Assembly: GCF_001244545.1 (NCBI RefSeq)
Contig: NZ_LN852696.1
Location: 310,001-374,000 of the forward strand
Reading direction: 5' to 3'
Source of the DNA: Candidatus Stoquefichus sp. SB1
GTDB taxonomy: Bacteria; Bacillota_I; Bacilli_A; Erysipelotrichales; Coprobacillaceae
DNA: 64,000 nt
Both the position numbers and the translations under genes were made by a program. Below, in pieces: positions 35,333 to 44,388 of this stretch. The number at the start of each line of letters is the position of its first letter. The stretch's first letter is position 1. The notes beneath the pieces were generated by a model. That model had not been told where the DNA came from and ran no database searches. It worked only from the letters and a program-made list of their open reading frames with translations.

Positions 35333-36517
35333 ATGAAATTAGCAGTTATTGGTATTAGTCATAAAGAATTGGCGATAGATGCACGTTCTTCCTTTAGTTT
35401 TACAGATAGTCAAAAGCTAGAGTTTGCCAGTTTATTATTAGAACATCATATTGAACAATGTATTATTTTATCAACATGTAATCGTAGTGAAGTTTATATC
35501 ATGAGCGATGATGATACACATTTATTAAAAGGGCTTTATCAAGATTTTTGTGATGAATCCTCATTCATTTATGTATATCAAGGTGAAGAAGCTATTCTTC
35601 ATTTGTTGCGAGTGACAAGTGGTCTTGAATCAATGTTAATACGGGAAGACCAGATCTTAGGACAAGTCAAGAATGCATATGATTTTGCTAGAGACATGCA
35701 TATTGGTGGAAAAGAAATTTATATGATTTTTCAAGAAGTGATTCACTTTGTTAAAAATTTAAAGACACAGTTTGCACAGCCATCACTTTCTTTAAGTCAT
35801 ATTGCCATTGAACATCTTAAACATCTCACAACCCTTACTCAAAAAAGGATCATGATTGTTGGAGCAGGAGAAGTGGCTTTATCTTGCCTTCCTTATCTCT
35901 ATCCACAAAATCAAATCTATTTAATGAATAGAACATCTGCCCATACTCAAGATATTCAACAAAAATATCCCCTTATTCAATGCTTACCATTTGAACAGCG
36001 TATACCATTATTAAAAGAAATGGATATTTTAATCAGTGCCACAGCAAGTCCGCATCTTATCTTTCATACAAATGATTTTATTGATACTCATCTTATTGCA
36101 GTTGACTTAGCAATCCCAAGAGATATTGAGAAAAATAATTATATAGAATGCATTGATTTAGAAAGTCTCAATCAAGAAATTGAATTCAATAATCAGCAAA
36201 GATTAGAAGATCAGCAACATATATCAGAATTGATTAATCATGAGGTGAGTGTTATTCAAGGGAAGTTAAGTAGTATTGAAAATGATTATATGATACAATC
36301 ATTACAGGAAAAAAGTTTAGAAATAGCCAATCAGACTTATCAATTGTTAATAAAGAAATTAAATCTTTCTCAAAAAGAACAATATATTTTACAAAAAACA
36401 TTAAAAGCTTCTTTTTTACAAATGATAAGAGAACCTATTCATTGTATGAAAACAAATCAAATTGATGATTTAAGTATCATTCATCAAATATTTGGTATGA
36501 AAGAGGAGAAGAAATGA
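35333..36517 (+). CDS. hemA: Glutamyl-tRNA reductase
   Basis: A 394-residue enzyme making glutamate-1-semialdehyde from glutamyl-tRNA. The active-site Cys is in CIILSTCNRSEVYI. GLESMLIREDQILGQVKNAY is the conserved substrate region, and IMIVGAGEVALSCLPYL the NADPH site. I start at the ATG at 35333; a GTG at 35315 lies in the terminator stem. The ribosome site is weak (AGAGATA). The stop overlaps the start of hemC. Confidence 0.92.
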   Translation: MKLAVIGISHKELAIDARSSFSFTDSQKLEFASLLLEHHIEQCIILSTCNRSEVYIMSDDDTHLLKGLYQDFCDESSFIYVYQGEEAILHLLRVTSGLESMLIREDQILGQVKNAYDFARDMHIGGKEIYMIFQEVIHFVKNLKTQFAQPSLSLSHIAIEHLKHLTTLTQKRIMIVGAGEVALSCLPYLYPQNQIYLMNRTSAHTQDIQQKYPLIQCLPFEQRIPLLKEMDILISATASPHLIFHTNDFIDTHLIAVDLAIPRDIEKNNYIECIDLESLNQEIEFNNQQRLEDQQHISELINHEVSVIQGKLSSIENDYMIQSLQEKSLEIANQTYQLLIKKLNLSQKEQYILQKTLKASFLQMIREPIHCMKTNQIDDLSIIHQIFGMKEEKK

Positions 36518-37407
36518 ACATTATTATCGGCAGTCGAGGTTCAAAACTCGCTTTAAAACAAACAGAGTATGTAAGAGATATGTTACAAAATACATATCCA
36601 ATGCATACCTATGAAATCAAAATTATTCACACAATGGGTGATAGAAATCAGAATATGCCATTAGATCAAATGGATGCTAAAGGTATCTTTGTTAATGAAA
36701 TTGAAAATGAACTTCTTCATCATACCATTGACTTAGCTGTGCATAGTTTAAAAGATATGCCTAGTACTATGAGTGATGGATTGACATATGCAAAGACATT
36801 AAAACCAAGTGATTATCGTGATTGTCTGGTTTTAAAAAATAATCAAAGATTAGCTGATTTGCCATTAGGAAGCATTATCGCAACAGGAAGTAAACGAAGA
36901 AAATATCAGCTTTTAAAAATGCGTCCTGATTTACAAATTGTAGGTATTCGTGGAAATGTGAATACACGTATTGAAAAAATGCAAAATCAAAATATTGATG
37001 GGCTCGTTTTGGCAAGTGCTGGACTCAAGCGTTTAGGATTAACCCATATGATCAGTGAATATTTAAGTGAAGATGAGATGATTCCGGCTTGTGGACAAGG
37101 TATTTTGGCTTTGCAGGTGTGTCAGGATAGTCCATTGTTAGAGATGTTTGATCATATTGGTGATGATGAAGCACAATTACGTTTAGAATTAGAATGTCTG
37201 TATTTAGCTACTGTCAATGGAGGATGTCATATTCCAGTTGGAAGTTATGCAAAAATTGAAGATCAGTCAGTTCATTTTTATGCCCTATTAGGTGATGAAG
37301 AAGGTCAGCATCTTGTAAAAACTGATGCAGTTTTTGCACTTGATGAAGCCAAACAAAAAGTGATTGAGATAGCGAATCAGTTAAAGGAGCAAGTGTATGA
37401 ACGGTAA
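36514..37407 (+). CDS. hemC: Porphobilinogen deaminase
   Basis: A 297-residue enzyme that joins four porphobilinogens into hydroxymethylbilane. It shows IGSRGSKLALKQTEYV at the start, DLAVHSLKDMPS, RGNVNTRIEKM and the dipyrromethane cofactor cysteine in ATVNGGCHIPVGS. The ATGA overlap with hemA couples translation, and it overlaps the next gene by 11 bases. Confidence 0.93.
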   Translation: MNIIIGSRGSKLALKQTEYVRDMLQNTYPMHTYEIKIIHTMGDRNQNMPLDQMDAKGIFVNEIENELLHHTIDLAVHSLKDMPSTMSDGLTYAKTLKPSDYRDCLVLKNNQRLADLPLGSIIATGSKRRKYQLLKMRPDLQIVGIRGNVNTRIEKMQNQNIDGLVLASAGLKRLGLTHMISEYLSEDEMIPACGQGILALQVCQDSPLLEMFDHIGDDEAQLRLELECLYLATVNGGCHIPVGSYAKIEDQSVHFYALLGDEEGQHLVKTDAVFALDEAKQKVIEIANQLKEQVYER

Positions 37408-38830
37408 AGTTTATCTTGTTGGTGGGGGACCTGGAGCGATTGAACTTTATACATTAAAAGCCATTGACTGTATTCAAAAGGCAGATTGTTTGCTTTATGA
37501 TCGTTTAATTGATCCGCAAATTTTAGAATATACAAAACCAGAATGTGAGTGTATATATGTTGGTAAAAAATCAAGTCAACATACTTTACCTCAAGATAAG
37601 ATCAATCAATTATTGGTTGAAAAAGCTCACCAATATCAGTATGTTGTACGTTTAAAGGGTGGCGATGTTTATGTCTTTGGTAGAGGTGGTGAGGAAGCAC
37701 TGGCACTTTATGAAAATCATATTGAGTTTGAAGTTGTTCCAGGACTCTCTTCATCGATTGCTGGTTTAAGTTATGGGGGAGTGCCAATCACACACAGAGG
37801 ATTATCTTCAGGATTTATGGTTGTGACTGCTCATCATCAAAATGAAAAAGAATGGGATTATCAACGCTTTTTAAATGATGATTTAACATATGTCTTTATG
37901 ATGGGGTTATCAGAATTACCAACAATTGTAGAGAATCTTTTAAAAGTTGGTAAAAAATCAGAGACACCAATTGCATTGATAAGTCATGCAACATTGAAGA
38001 ATCAAAAAACTCTTTATGGTGAGTTAGCCAATATATTAGATAAAGTGAAAAAACAGCCAATGGTATCACCTATGTTGATTGTGGTGGGGGCAGTTGTATC
38101 ATTGCACAATCAGTTAAATTTTTATGAAAGAAAGCCATTCTTTCGTAAAAAAGTTTTGGTGACAACAGTTACAAATCAAAGAATTTCTTTAACGAAGTAT
38201 TTTGATGAACAGGGGGCTTTTGTGAAACAACTTCAGTTAGGGGAAATCAGTTATCAATTGCCTCATAGACCAGTCAATTTTAAACAAAGTGTGATTGTGT
38301 TTACGAGTCAAAATGGGATAAAAGGATTTTTTAATTGGTTAAAAGAGACAAAATGTGATTATCGGCAGTTATCTGATACACGTTTTGCTTGTATTGGAGA
38401 AAAGACTGCAAAATTGTTATATCAATATGGTTTTATGAGTGATTTGATTGCGCATGAGGCTAATAGTGAGGCTTTCAATGAAGATTTAAAAACATTTCTT
38501 AAAGCAGATGAAAGAATGATTGTTGTGAGTCATAAAGAAGAGTCATCAATTGAAAGAAAAACAGATCGTGATTTGTTCTTATCGGTTTATGATAATCAAG
38601 AAAGACAAGTGGATGAGAATGATTCTTATGATTTGGTTTGTTTTACATGTGCTTCATCAGTTGAAAGATTATCAAAACAGAATTGTCTCATCAAGAAAGC
38701 TTTATCAATTGGACCTATGACTTCAAAAGCCATTAGAAAATATTATCCCAATGTTAAAATTATTGAAGCTGATGAAAATAGTTATCAGGGAATGATTAAG
38801 AAAATCGAGGTGTATAAAGATGTTTTATAG
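37397..38830 (+). CDS. Fused uroporphyrinogen-III C-methyltransferase and uroporphyrinogen-III synthase
   Basis: A 477-residue two-domain enzyme. Residues 1-245 are a CobA/SUMT methyltransferase (YLVGGGPGAIELYTLKAI, RLKGGDVYVFGRGGEEA). Residues 255-477 are a HemD synthase (KKVLVTTVTNQRISLTKYF; VVSHKEESS; FTCASSVERLS). It closes the tetrapyrrole ring and methylates it twice to precorrin-2, steering all flux to siroheme or corrinoids. The fusion is common in Firmicutes. Confidence 0.92.
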   Translation: MNGKVYLVGGGPGAIELYTLKAIDCIQKADCLLYDRLIDPQILEYTKPECECIYVGKKSSQHTLPQDKINQLLVEKAHQYQYVVRLKGGDVYVFGRGGEEALALYENHIEFEVVPGLSSSIAGLSYGGVPITHRGLSSGFMVVTAHHQNEKEWDYQRFLNDDLTYVFMMGLSELPTIVENLLKVGKKSETPIALISHATLKNQKTLYGELANILDKVKKQPMVSPMLIVVGAVVSLHNQLNFYERKPFFRKKVLVTTVTNQRISLTKYFDEQGAFVKQLQLGEISYQLPHRPVNFKQSVIVFTSQNGIKGFFNWLKETKCDYRQLSDTRFACIGEKTAKLLYQYGFMSDLIAHEANSEAFNEDLKTFLKADERMIVVSHKEESSIERKTDRDLFLSVYDNQERQVDENDSYDLVCFTCASSVERLSKQNCLIKKALSIGPMTSKAIRKYYPNVKIIEADENSYQGMIKKIEVYKDVL

Positions 38831-39788
38831 AGGGCGAAGATTAAGAGAAAATCAGGTCACACGTTCATTAATGTGTGAAACACATTTACATGTTGAACAG
38901 TTGATTTATCCAATATTTGTTGTAGAAGGAACAAATATAAAACAGGAAATTTCATCATTACCAGGTGTTTATCATTATTCTATAGATTGTTTAAAAGATG
39001 TCATTGCTCAAATGAATGAAGTTGGCTTGAAGGCTTGTATTTTATTTGGAATACCTGAACATAAAGATAGTGTTGCAAGTGAAGCATACGCAGAATCCGG
39101 AATTTTACAACAGGCTATTCGTGAAATCAAAAGAATTGATCCTGATATGTTTGTGATTGGTGATGTATGTATGTGTGAGTATACTGATCATGGTCACTGT
39201 GGGATAATAGATGAACATGGACATATCGATAATGATCAAACATTACCTTATCTACAAAAGATTACTCTTAGTTATGCAATGAGTGGTGTTGATATGGTTG
39301 CTCCTAGTGCGATGATGGATGGACAAATATTAGCTATGCGTCAAATTTTAGATGAAAATGGCTATTATCAATTGCCTATCATGGGATATAGTGCAAAATT
39401 TGCTTCAGCATATTATGGACCATTTAGAGAAGCTGCGCATAGTGCTCCGGCTTTTGGAGACCGAAGTGCTTATCAGATGGATGTTGCGAATGGACAAGAG
39501 GCATTAAGAGAAATTGCAGCAGATATTGATGAAGGTGCAGATATTATTATGGTGAAGCCAGCTTTGGCATTTTTAGATGTCATTAAAGAAACAAAATTAA
39601 ATTTTAATGTTCCGATTTGCGCTTATAATGTAAGTGGTGAATATGCTATGTTAAAAATGGCAGTTGAACAAGGATTAATGAAGGAATCAGTTATCGAGGA
39701 ATCTTTATTAGCCATCAAAAGGGCTGGTGCAGATATGATTATTACTTATTTTGCATTAGATATTGCAAGAAAGATGAGGAATTTATAA
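38820..39788 (+). CDS. hemB: Delta-aminolevulinic acid dehydratase
   Basis: A 322-residue enzyme condensing two aminolevulinates. The zinc-site cysteines are in DVCMCEYTDHGHCGI, and the Schiff-base lysines are in MGYSAKFASAYYGPFREA and IMVKPALAFLDVI. It belongs to the zinc-dependent class. The start overlaps the fused enzyme gene by 11 bases, and hemL begins one base after its stop. Confidence 0.94.
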   Translation: MFYRGRRLRENQVTRSLMCETHLHVEQLIYPIFVVEGTNIKQEISSLPGVYHYSIDCLKDVIAQMNEVGLKACILFGIPEHKDSVASEAYAESGILQQAIREIKRIDPDMFVIGDVCMCEYTDHGHCGIIDEHGHIDNDQTLPYLQKITLSYAMSGVDMVAPSAMMDGQILAMRQILDENGYYQLPIMGYSAKFASAYYGPFREAAHSAPAFGDRSAYQMDVANGQEALREIAADIDEGADIIMVKPALAFLDVIKETKLNFNVPICAYNVSGEYAMLKMAVEQGLMKESVIEESLLAIKRAGADMIITYFALDIARKMRNL

Positions 39789-39789
39789 A

Positions 39790-41085
39790 ATGACGAATGA
39801 AGAGATTTATGAAATGGCTTGTCAATATATTCCTGGTGGTGTTAATTCACCAGTTCGGGCTTTTCAATCTGTTCATACTTCTCCTATATTTGTAAAAAGT
39901 GCACAGGGTGCACACTTGATTGATGAAGAAGGACATGAATATATTGATTATATATGTTCTTGGGGACCATTGATTTTAGGACATAATCATCCAGTTGTCA
40001 CGGATGCTATTCAAAAAGCAAGTCAATATGGAACAAGTTTTGGATTGCCTTCAAAAGTTGAAGTTGATATGGCTCGATTGATTGTGGAGAGTTATGAAGG
40101 TATTGATATGGTAAGAATGGTTAATTCTGGAACAGAGGCAACTATGAGTGCATTGCGTGCTGCAAGGGGATATACACATAAAAATAAGATTATTAAATTT
40201 GAAGGAAATTATCATGGGCATAGTGATGGTTTATTGGTGAAAGCAGGATCAGGGGCCATGACATTCCAAACTCCAACCAGTTTAGGAATACCTGAATCAG
40301 TCATTTCTCAAACAATTGTTTGTCAATATAATGATTTACAATCAGTGGAAGAGGCTATTTGTCATTATCCCCAAGATATAGCTGCGATTATCTTGGAACC
40401 AGTTGCGGCAAATATGGGGATAGTTCAGGGGCAATCGCATTTTTTAAAGGGGTTAAGAAGATTATGTGATGAACATCATATCGTTTTGATTTTTGATGAA
40501 GTGATTACTGGCTTTAGAGTTTCTTACAATAGTTGTCCTCAATATTTAGGGATTGTTCCTGATATGGTTTGTTTTGGAAAAATTATTGGTGGGGGATTGC
40601 CAGTTGGTGCTTATGGCGGAAAAAAAGAAATCATGCAGTTGATTTCTCCATTGGGACCTATTTATCAGGCTGGAACGCTTTCTGGTAATCCATTAGCAAT
40701 GAGTGTTGGAATAGCTCAATTGACTTATCTGAAAGAACATCCAGAAGTTTATACGCATATCAATCATTCAGCACAATATTTAGCAAAAGGTATTCAAGAC
40801 ATTTTAGCCAATCTTCATTTGCCTTTTCAAGTTCATTGCGTTGAAAGTTTATTGACACTTTTCTTCACTGATCAGGAAGTTCATAATTATAAAGATTCAC
40901 AAACTTGTCAAACGGAATTATATGCAATCTTTTTTCAAGAGATGTTACATCAGGGTATTTTGATTGCTCCTAGTCAATTTGAAGCATGGTTTATTAGTGA
41001 TAGTCATACCCAAGATGATCTTGATAAAACTTTAAAAGCGATTTGTCAGGCTTTGGTGAAAGTTTATGATGCCATGGCTGATTGA
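39790..41085 (+). CDS. hemL: Glutamate-1-semialdehyde 2,1-aminomutase
   Basis: A 431-residue PLP enzyme that forms 5-aminolevulinate. Family blocks are IPGGVNSPVRAFQSV, MVNSGTEATMSALRAARG, IIFDEVITGFRVS-like LIFDEVITGFRVS and the PLP lysine in CFGKIIGGGLPVGAYGG. With hemA it completes the C5 route. The 3' end overlaps the last gene of the operon by 20 bases. Confidence 0.94.
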   Translation: MTNEEIYEMACQYIPGGVNSPVRAFQSVHTSPIFVKSAQGAHLIDEEGHEYIDYICSWGPLILGHNHPVVTDAIQKASQYGTSFGLPSKVEVDMARLIVESYEGIDMVRMVNSGTEATMSALRAARGYTHKNKIIKFEGNYHGHSDGLLVKAGSGAMTFQTPTSLGIPESVISQTIVCQYNDLQSVEEAICHYPQDIAAIILEPVAANMGIVQGQSHFLKGLRRLCDEHHIVLIFDEVITGFRVSYNSCPQYLGIVPDMVCFGKIIGGGLPVGAYGGKKEIMQLISPLGPIYQAGTLSGNPLAMSVGIAQLTYLKEHPEVYTHINHSAQYLAKGIQDILANLHLPFQVHCVESLLTLFFTDQEVHNYKDSQTCQTELYAIFFQEMLHQGILIAPSQFEAWFISDSHTQDDLDKTLKAICQALVKVYDAMAD

Positions 41086-42178
41086 TTTTCAAGATGAAAA
41101 GGTTATTATCATTGGTGGAGGTAAAGTTGCATTTCGTAAGGCTGAGCAGTTTTTAAAACATCAAGCTCAAGTTATCGTCATCGCCAGAGACTTTATTGAT
41201 GATTTTCAATTATTAGATTGCCAGCAAATTCAAGATCAGTATTCTTGTCATTATTTAAATGAGGCATTCTTTGTTTATAGTGCAACTGATGATAAAGAAA
41301 TTAATCAGCAAATTGTCAATGATGCCAAAAGGATGCATATTATGTGTGCAAGTGCTACAGCAAGCAATGCTCAATTCATGAGTATGTCAGAAATTCAAAC
41401 TGAAAACATGACATTAGGCATTTCTACAAATGGCACATACCCAGCATTTTCTAAAAAGTTAAAAACAGATTTATTAAAATATGATGAATATATTGGAGTG
41501 CTTGCAAAGATACGGAGTGAAGTCTTGCAAAAAGAGATAGTAAGTTCAAAATATCGTCAACGCTTTTTCAATCAGCTCATGTTATTTGAAAAAGAGGAAC
41601 TTGAATTGATTTGGGATTTTATAAAACATGCAAGGGGTCTGGTTTTGATTTTTCATCGTTCATTAGATGAAACAGCATATGCATTTGCAAAATCATGTCA
41701 GGGATATCCAATCGCTTTTTCAGATCATCAATTTCAATTAAAAATAGAAACATTACAAATGTTAGAAATAGAATTGATCATTCAGCCAATGGTCATTGCA
41801 TATGGAAAGATTTACGATCGTATTCAGGCAAGTTTATCTATTCAATGTCAAGAACCTTTATTTGTAGATAAATATGTGTTAAAAGATATTTATTCTCCAT
41901 TGAAAAAACGTCTGTTTTTAATTCATCCTAGACAAACAAGAGAGTTATATGACTTATTGTCATCTTATGGTGATGTTTATACTTTTAATGATACTGAATA
42001 TTTTGATTATGATTATGATATAATTATCCCTTTTCTTTTACAAAAAGGGTATCATTATCAAAAAGATATTTTAAGAATTCGAGATATGATGAATGGAAAA
42101 TATCATGAGTTTCGATCTGTTTTATTAGAAGATGATCAAGTAAAGGATAAATTAATTCAAAAAATAAAAAGTCTTTAA
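41066..42178 (+). CDS. Precorrin-2 dehydrogenase fused to a CbiX-like sirohydrochlorin ferrochelatase
   Basis: A 370-residue protein. Residues 1-185 are a Met8/SirC-type precorrin-2 dehydrogenase (VIIIGGGKVAFRKAEQFL; GISTNGTYPAFSKKL). Residues 186-370 look like a divergent CbiX chelatase: a first-half VLIFHRSLDE with a possible metal His, and a second-half IIPFLLQKGYHYQKDIL matching the CbiX PLFL-GgH-rDI pattern. Together with the upstream genes this would finish siroheme. The chelatase part is weakly conserved and its call is tentative; the dehydrogenase part is clear. Confidence 0.75.
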   Translation: MMPWLIDFQDEKVIIIGGGKVAFRKAEQFLKHQAQVIVIARDFIDDFQLLDCQQIQDQYSCHYLNEAFFVYSATDDKEINQQIVNDAKRMHIMCASATASNAQFMSMSEIQTENMTLGISTNGTYPAFSKKLKTDLLKYDEYIGVLAKIRSEVLQKEIVSSKYRQRFFNQLMLFEKEELELIWDFIKHARGLVLIFHRSLDETAYAFAKSCQGYPIAFSDHQFQLKIETLQMLEIELIIQPMVIAYGKIYDRIQASLSIQCQEPLFVDKYVLKDIYSPLKKRLFLIHPRQTRELYDLLSSYGDVYTFNDTEYFDYDYDIIIPFLLQKGYHYQKDILRIRDMMNGKYHEFRSVLLEDDQVKDKLIQKIKSL

Positions 42179-42201
42179 ATTTTTATCAAATTCATTGATA
42201 G

Positions 42202-42247
42202 AATAACTAAAAAAATGTACTTATGATTGTACATTTTTTTAGTTATT
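42202..42247. terminator. Perfect 19-bp bidirectional terminator
   Basis: The arms 42202-42220 and 42229-42247 are exact complements (ending ATGTAC and starting GTACAT) around an 8-nt loop, with T-runs for both directions. It separates the siroheme operon from the convergent amino-acid operon and covers the 3' end of the VanZ-RDD gene. Confidence 0.9.
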
Positions 42248-43339
42248 GTCTTTATGAATAAGAGATACATGTGTGAGATGAGAATAATAATCAAACCACA
42301 TTTTTGTTGATGAAAAGAATGAAAGAATAAATTGACATAATGTTAAGAAAAAGATAATTAATAATATAATAATACCACTATAACAAAGAATCGGATTGAT
42401 CTGTTTTGTTAAAAGAAGAAGCTGATAGAAATAATATGGTGTAGGTAATATGAAGAGATAAAGCGGAATATAGTGGATGAGATATTGATATTTTTTGGTT
42501 CCTGCTGGATCTTCTAAAGCTATACGGGTAAGTAATTTACCAATTGTTTGACCATGCTTACAAAATGGCAGCAGAATATAAAAGATGCAAATAATGATAA
42601 AATAACTGATATGATAAGGAATATTGATGAAATGAAGCATCAACATAATAATCACTATAAATAATGCATCAATAATAAAAGCAAAAAATTTTCTTGGTTT
42701 AGAAACTTTCTGTCCCTTTTCATAAGCAATTGCATCTAACTTTTCTCGAGAGGGTAAGAATTTTGCAAATAATGGACAGATTGCATAACCTAATGTTCCT
42801 CCCAGTGTATTTGTAATTAAATCATCGACTTCAAATAAACGATAGGGTCTTGGATAAATACCAAATAATGCACTTAATTGAATGAGTTCGAATGATAAAG
42901 AAAGTAAAAAGCTAAAAAGAATTGTTTTCTTGAGACTACATTGAAAATAATATCTTAAATAAACTCCAAATGGGAAAGTGAGTAAGATATTAAAGAGAGT
43001 CACCATCATGGCAGGTTGTTTTAATGTAGGAATATAAGTAGAGGGCTGATTCCAGATAAATGGAGTTGTTTGAATAATTTCTCCTACAGAATGAAAAGGT
43101 CTAAGTTCCATAATTGGTGAAGTCATTTTGGCAACTGATTCAATAGATGGTAAAGGCAACATTGTCATAAAGTAGGCATTGATCATATAATAAATAAATG
43201 AAAAGATAATCAAACTTCTTAAGATTGGGATGGAACCATATTTATGGTACTGATAAATTGCATATGGTAGAGTTAAACAAAAAGCGATGAATGGAAAAAC
43301 AATCATCGCTACTTGAATAGGAATTAAATAAACTGACAT
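42239..43339 (-). CDS. VanZ-RDD fusion membrane protein
   Basis: A 366-residue membrane protein. The first 185 residues are VanZ-like with four or five segments (YMINAYFMTMLPLPSIE, then FELIQLSALFGIYPRPYRLF with the VanZ DDLITNTLGG). Residues 210-366 are an RDD domain (RKFFAFIIDALFIVII) with about four segments. VanZ proteins can lower teicoplanin or lipoglycopeptide sensitivity; the role of this fusion is unknown. Its start overlaps the asd stop by one base, so it is the last gene of the hom operon. Confidence 0.8.
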   Translation of the reverse strand: MSVYLIPIQVAMIVFPFIAFCLTLPYAIYQYHKYGSIPILRSLIIFSFIYYMINAYFMTMLPLPSIESVAKMTSPIMELRPFHSVGEIIQTTPFIWNQPSTYIPTLKQPAMMVTLFNILLTFPFGVYLRYYFQCSLKKTILFSFLLSLSFELIQLSALFGIYPRPYRLFEVDDLITNTLGGTLGYAICPLFAKFLPSREKLDAIAYEKGQKVSKPRKFFAFIIDALFIVIIMLMLHFINIPYHISYFIIICIFYILLPFCKHGQTIGKLLTRIALEDPAGTKKYQYLIHYIPLYLFILPTPYYFYQLLLLTKQINPILCYSGIIILLIIFFLTLCQFILSFFSSTKMWFDYYSHLTHVSLIHKDNN

Positions 43340-44373
43340 TATAATAATCCCATCTCTATCATTTTTAAACCAATATCTACTGAATTATAAGCAGCACCTT
43401 TCATTAATTGATCAGAGACAACCCACAAACTTAAAGCATGATCATTATCTAAATCTTTTCTTACACGCCCAACATGAACAAGTTCATCACCAATAAATAA
43501 TGTAGCCATAGGATAAATTTGATTTTCAATATCATCATATAATTCAACCCCATGAGAATTTGATAAAAGTTCAAAAACTTTATCTATATCAATTGGTTTT
43601 TTTGTTTCAATATAAACAGATTCACTATGTCCTCTTAAAACCGGAACACGGACACAAGTTGCATTCACCTTTATATCTTTATTAAAGATTTTTTTTGTTT
43701 CATTAACCATTTTCATTTCTTCTTTAGTGAAATGATTATCTAAATCAAATTTATCAACTTGAGGAATACAGTTAAAAGCAATTGGGAAATGTTTCTTATC
43801 TCCTGCACAAGGAAGTGTTTTAGCCACGGGTTCTTTTCCATCTAATACTTCTTGAGATTGTCTATAAAGTTCTTCCATACCAGCAACTCCTGCACCAGAA
43901 ACAGCTTGATATGTAGAAACAATAATTCTTTCAATATCAAAATATTCATTTAAACGATTTAAGGCACTCACCATTTGAATCGTTGTACAATTTGGATTGG
44001 CAATAATACCTTTATGATTTTTCAACGCTTCAGCGTTGACTTCAGGTACCACCAAAGGAACATCTGGATCCATTCTAAAATGTGATGTATTATCAATATT
44101 AATACATCCTGCTTTCACTGCATAAGGCATATATTTTTCAGAAATGCTTCCACCAGCACTCCAAAATGCAACATCAATACCTTCAAAAGAATTTTCAGTT
44201 AATTCTTCAATAACAAACTCCTGTCCTTCATATTCAATAACTTTTCCTGCACTTCTAGCAGAAGCTAATAATTTTAAATTTTCAAAAGGAAATTTGAATT
44301 GAAAGATACATCTTAACATTTCTCTTCCAACCGCCCCTGTAGCACCAACAATCGCAACTTTATATGTTTTCAT
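43339..44373 (-). CDS. asd: Aspartate-semialdehyde dehydrogenase
   Basis: A 344-residue NADPH enzyme. GATGAVGREMLRCIFQ binds NADP. The catalytic Cys is in GIIANPNCTTIQMVSAL, and VRVPVLRGHSESVYIET supplies the His. It reduces aspartyl phosphate to aspartate semialdehyde, the branch point to lysine, threonine and methionine. It is the third gene of hom-lysC-asd, 15 bases after lysC. Confidence 0.95.
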   Translation of the reverse strand: MKTYKVAIVGATGAVGREMLRCIFQFKFPFENLKLLASARSAGKVIEYEGQEFVIEELTENSFEGIDVAFWSAGGSISEKYMPYAVKAGCINIDNTSHFRMDPDVPLVVPEVNAEALKNHKGIIANPNCTTIQMVSALNRLNEYFDIERIIVSTYQAVSGAGVAGMEELYRQSQEVLDGKEPVAKTLPCAGDKKHFPIAFNCIPQVDKFDLDNHFTKEEMKMVNETKKIFNKDIKVNATCVRVPVLRGHSESVYIETKKPIDIDKVFELLSNSHGVELYDDIENQIYPMATLFIGDELVHVGRVRKDLDNDHALSLWVVSDQLMKGAAYNSVDIGLKMIEMGLL

Positions 44374-44388
44374 TTTTATATGTCCTCC

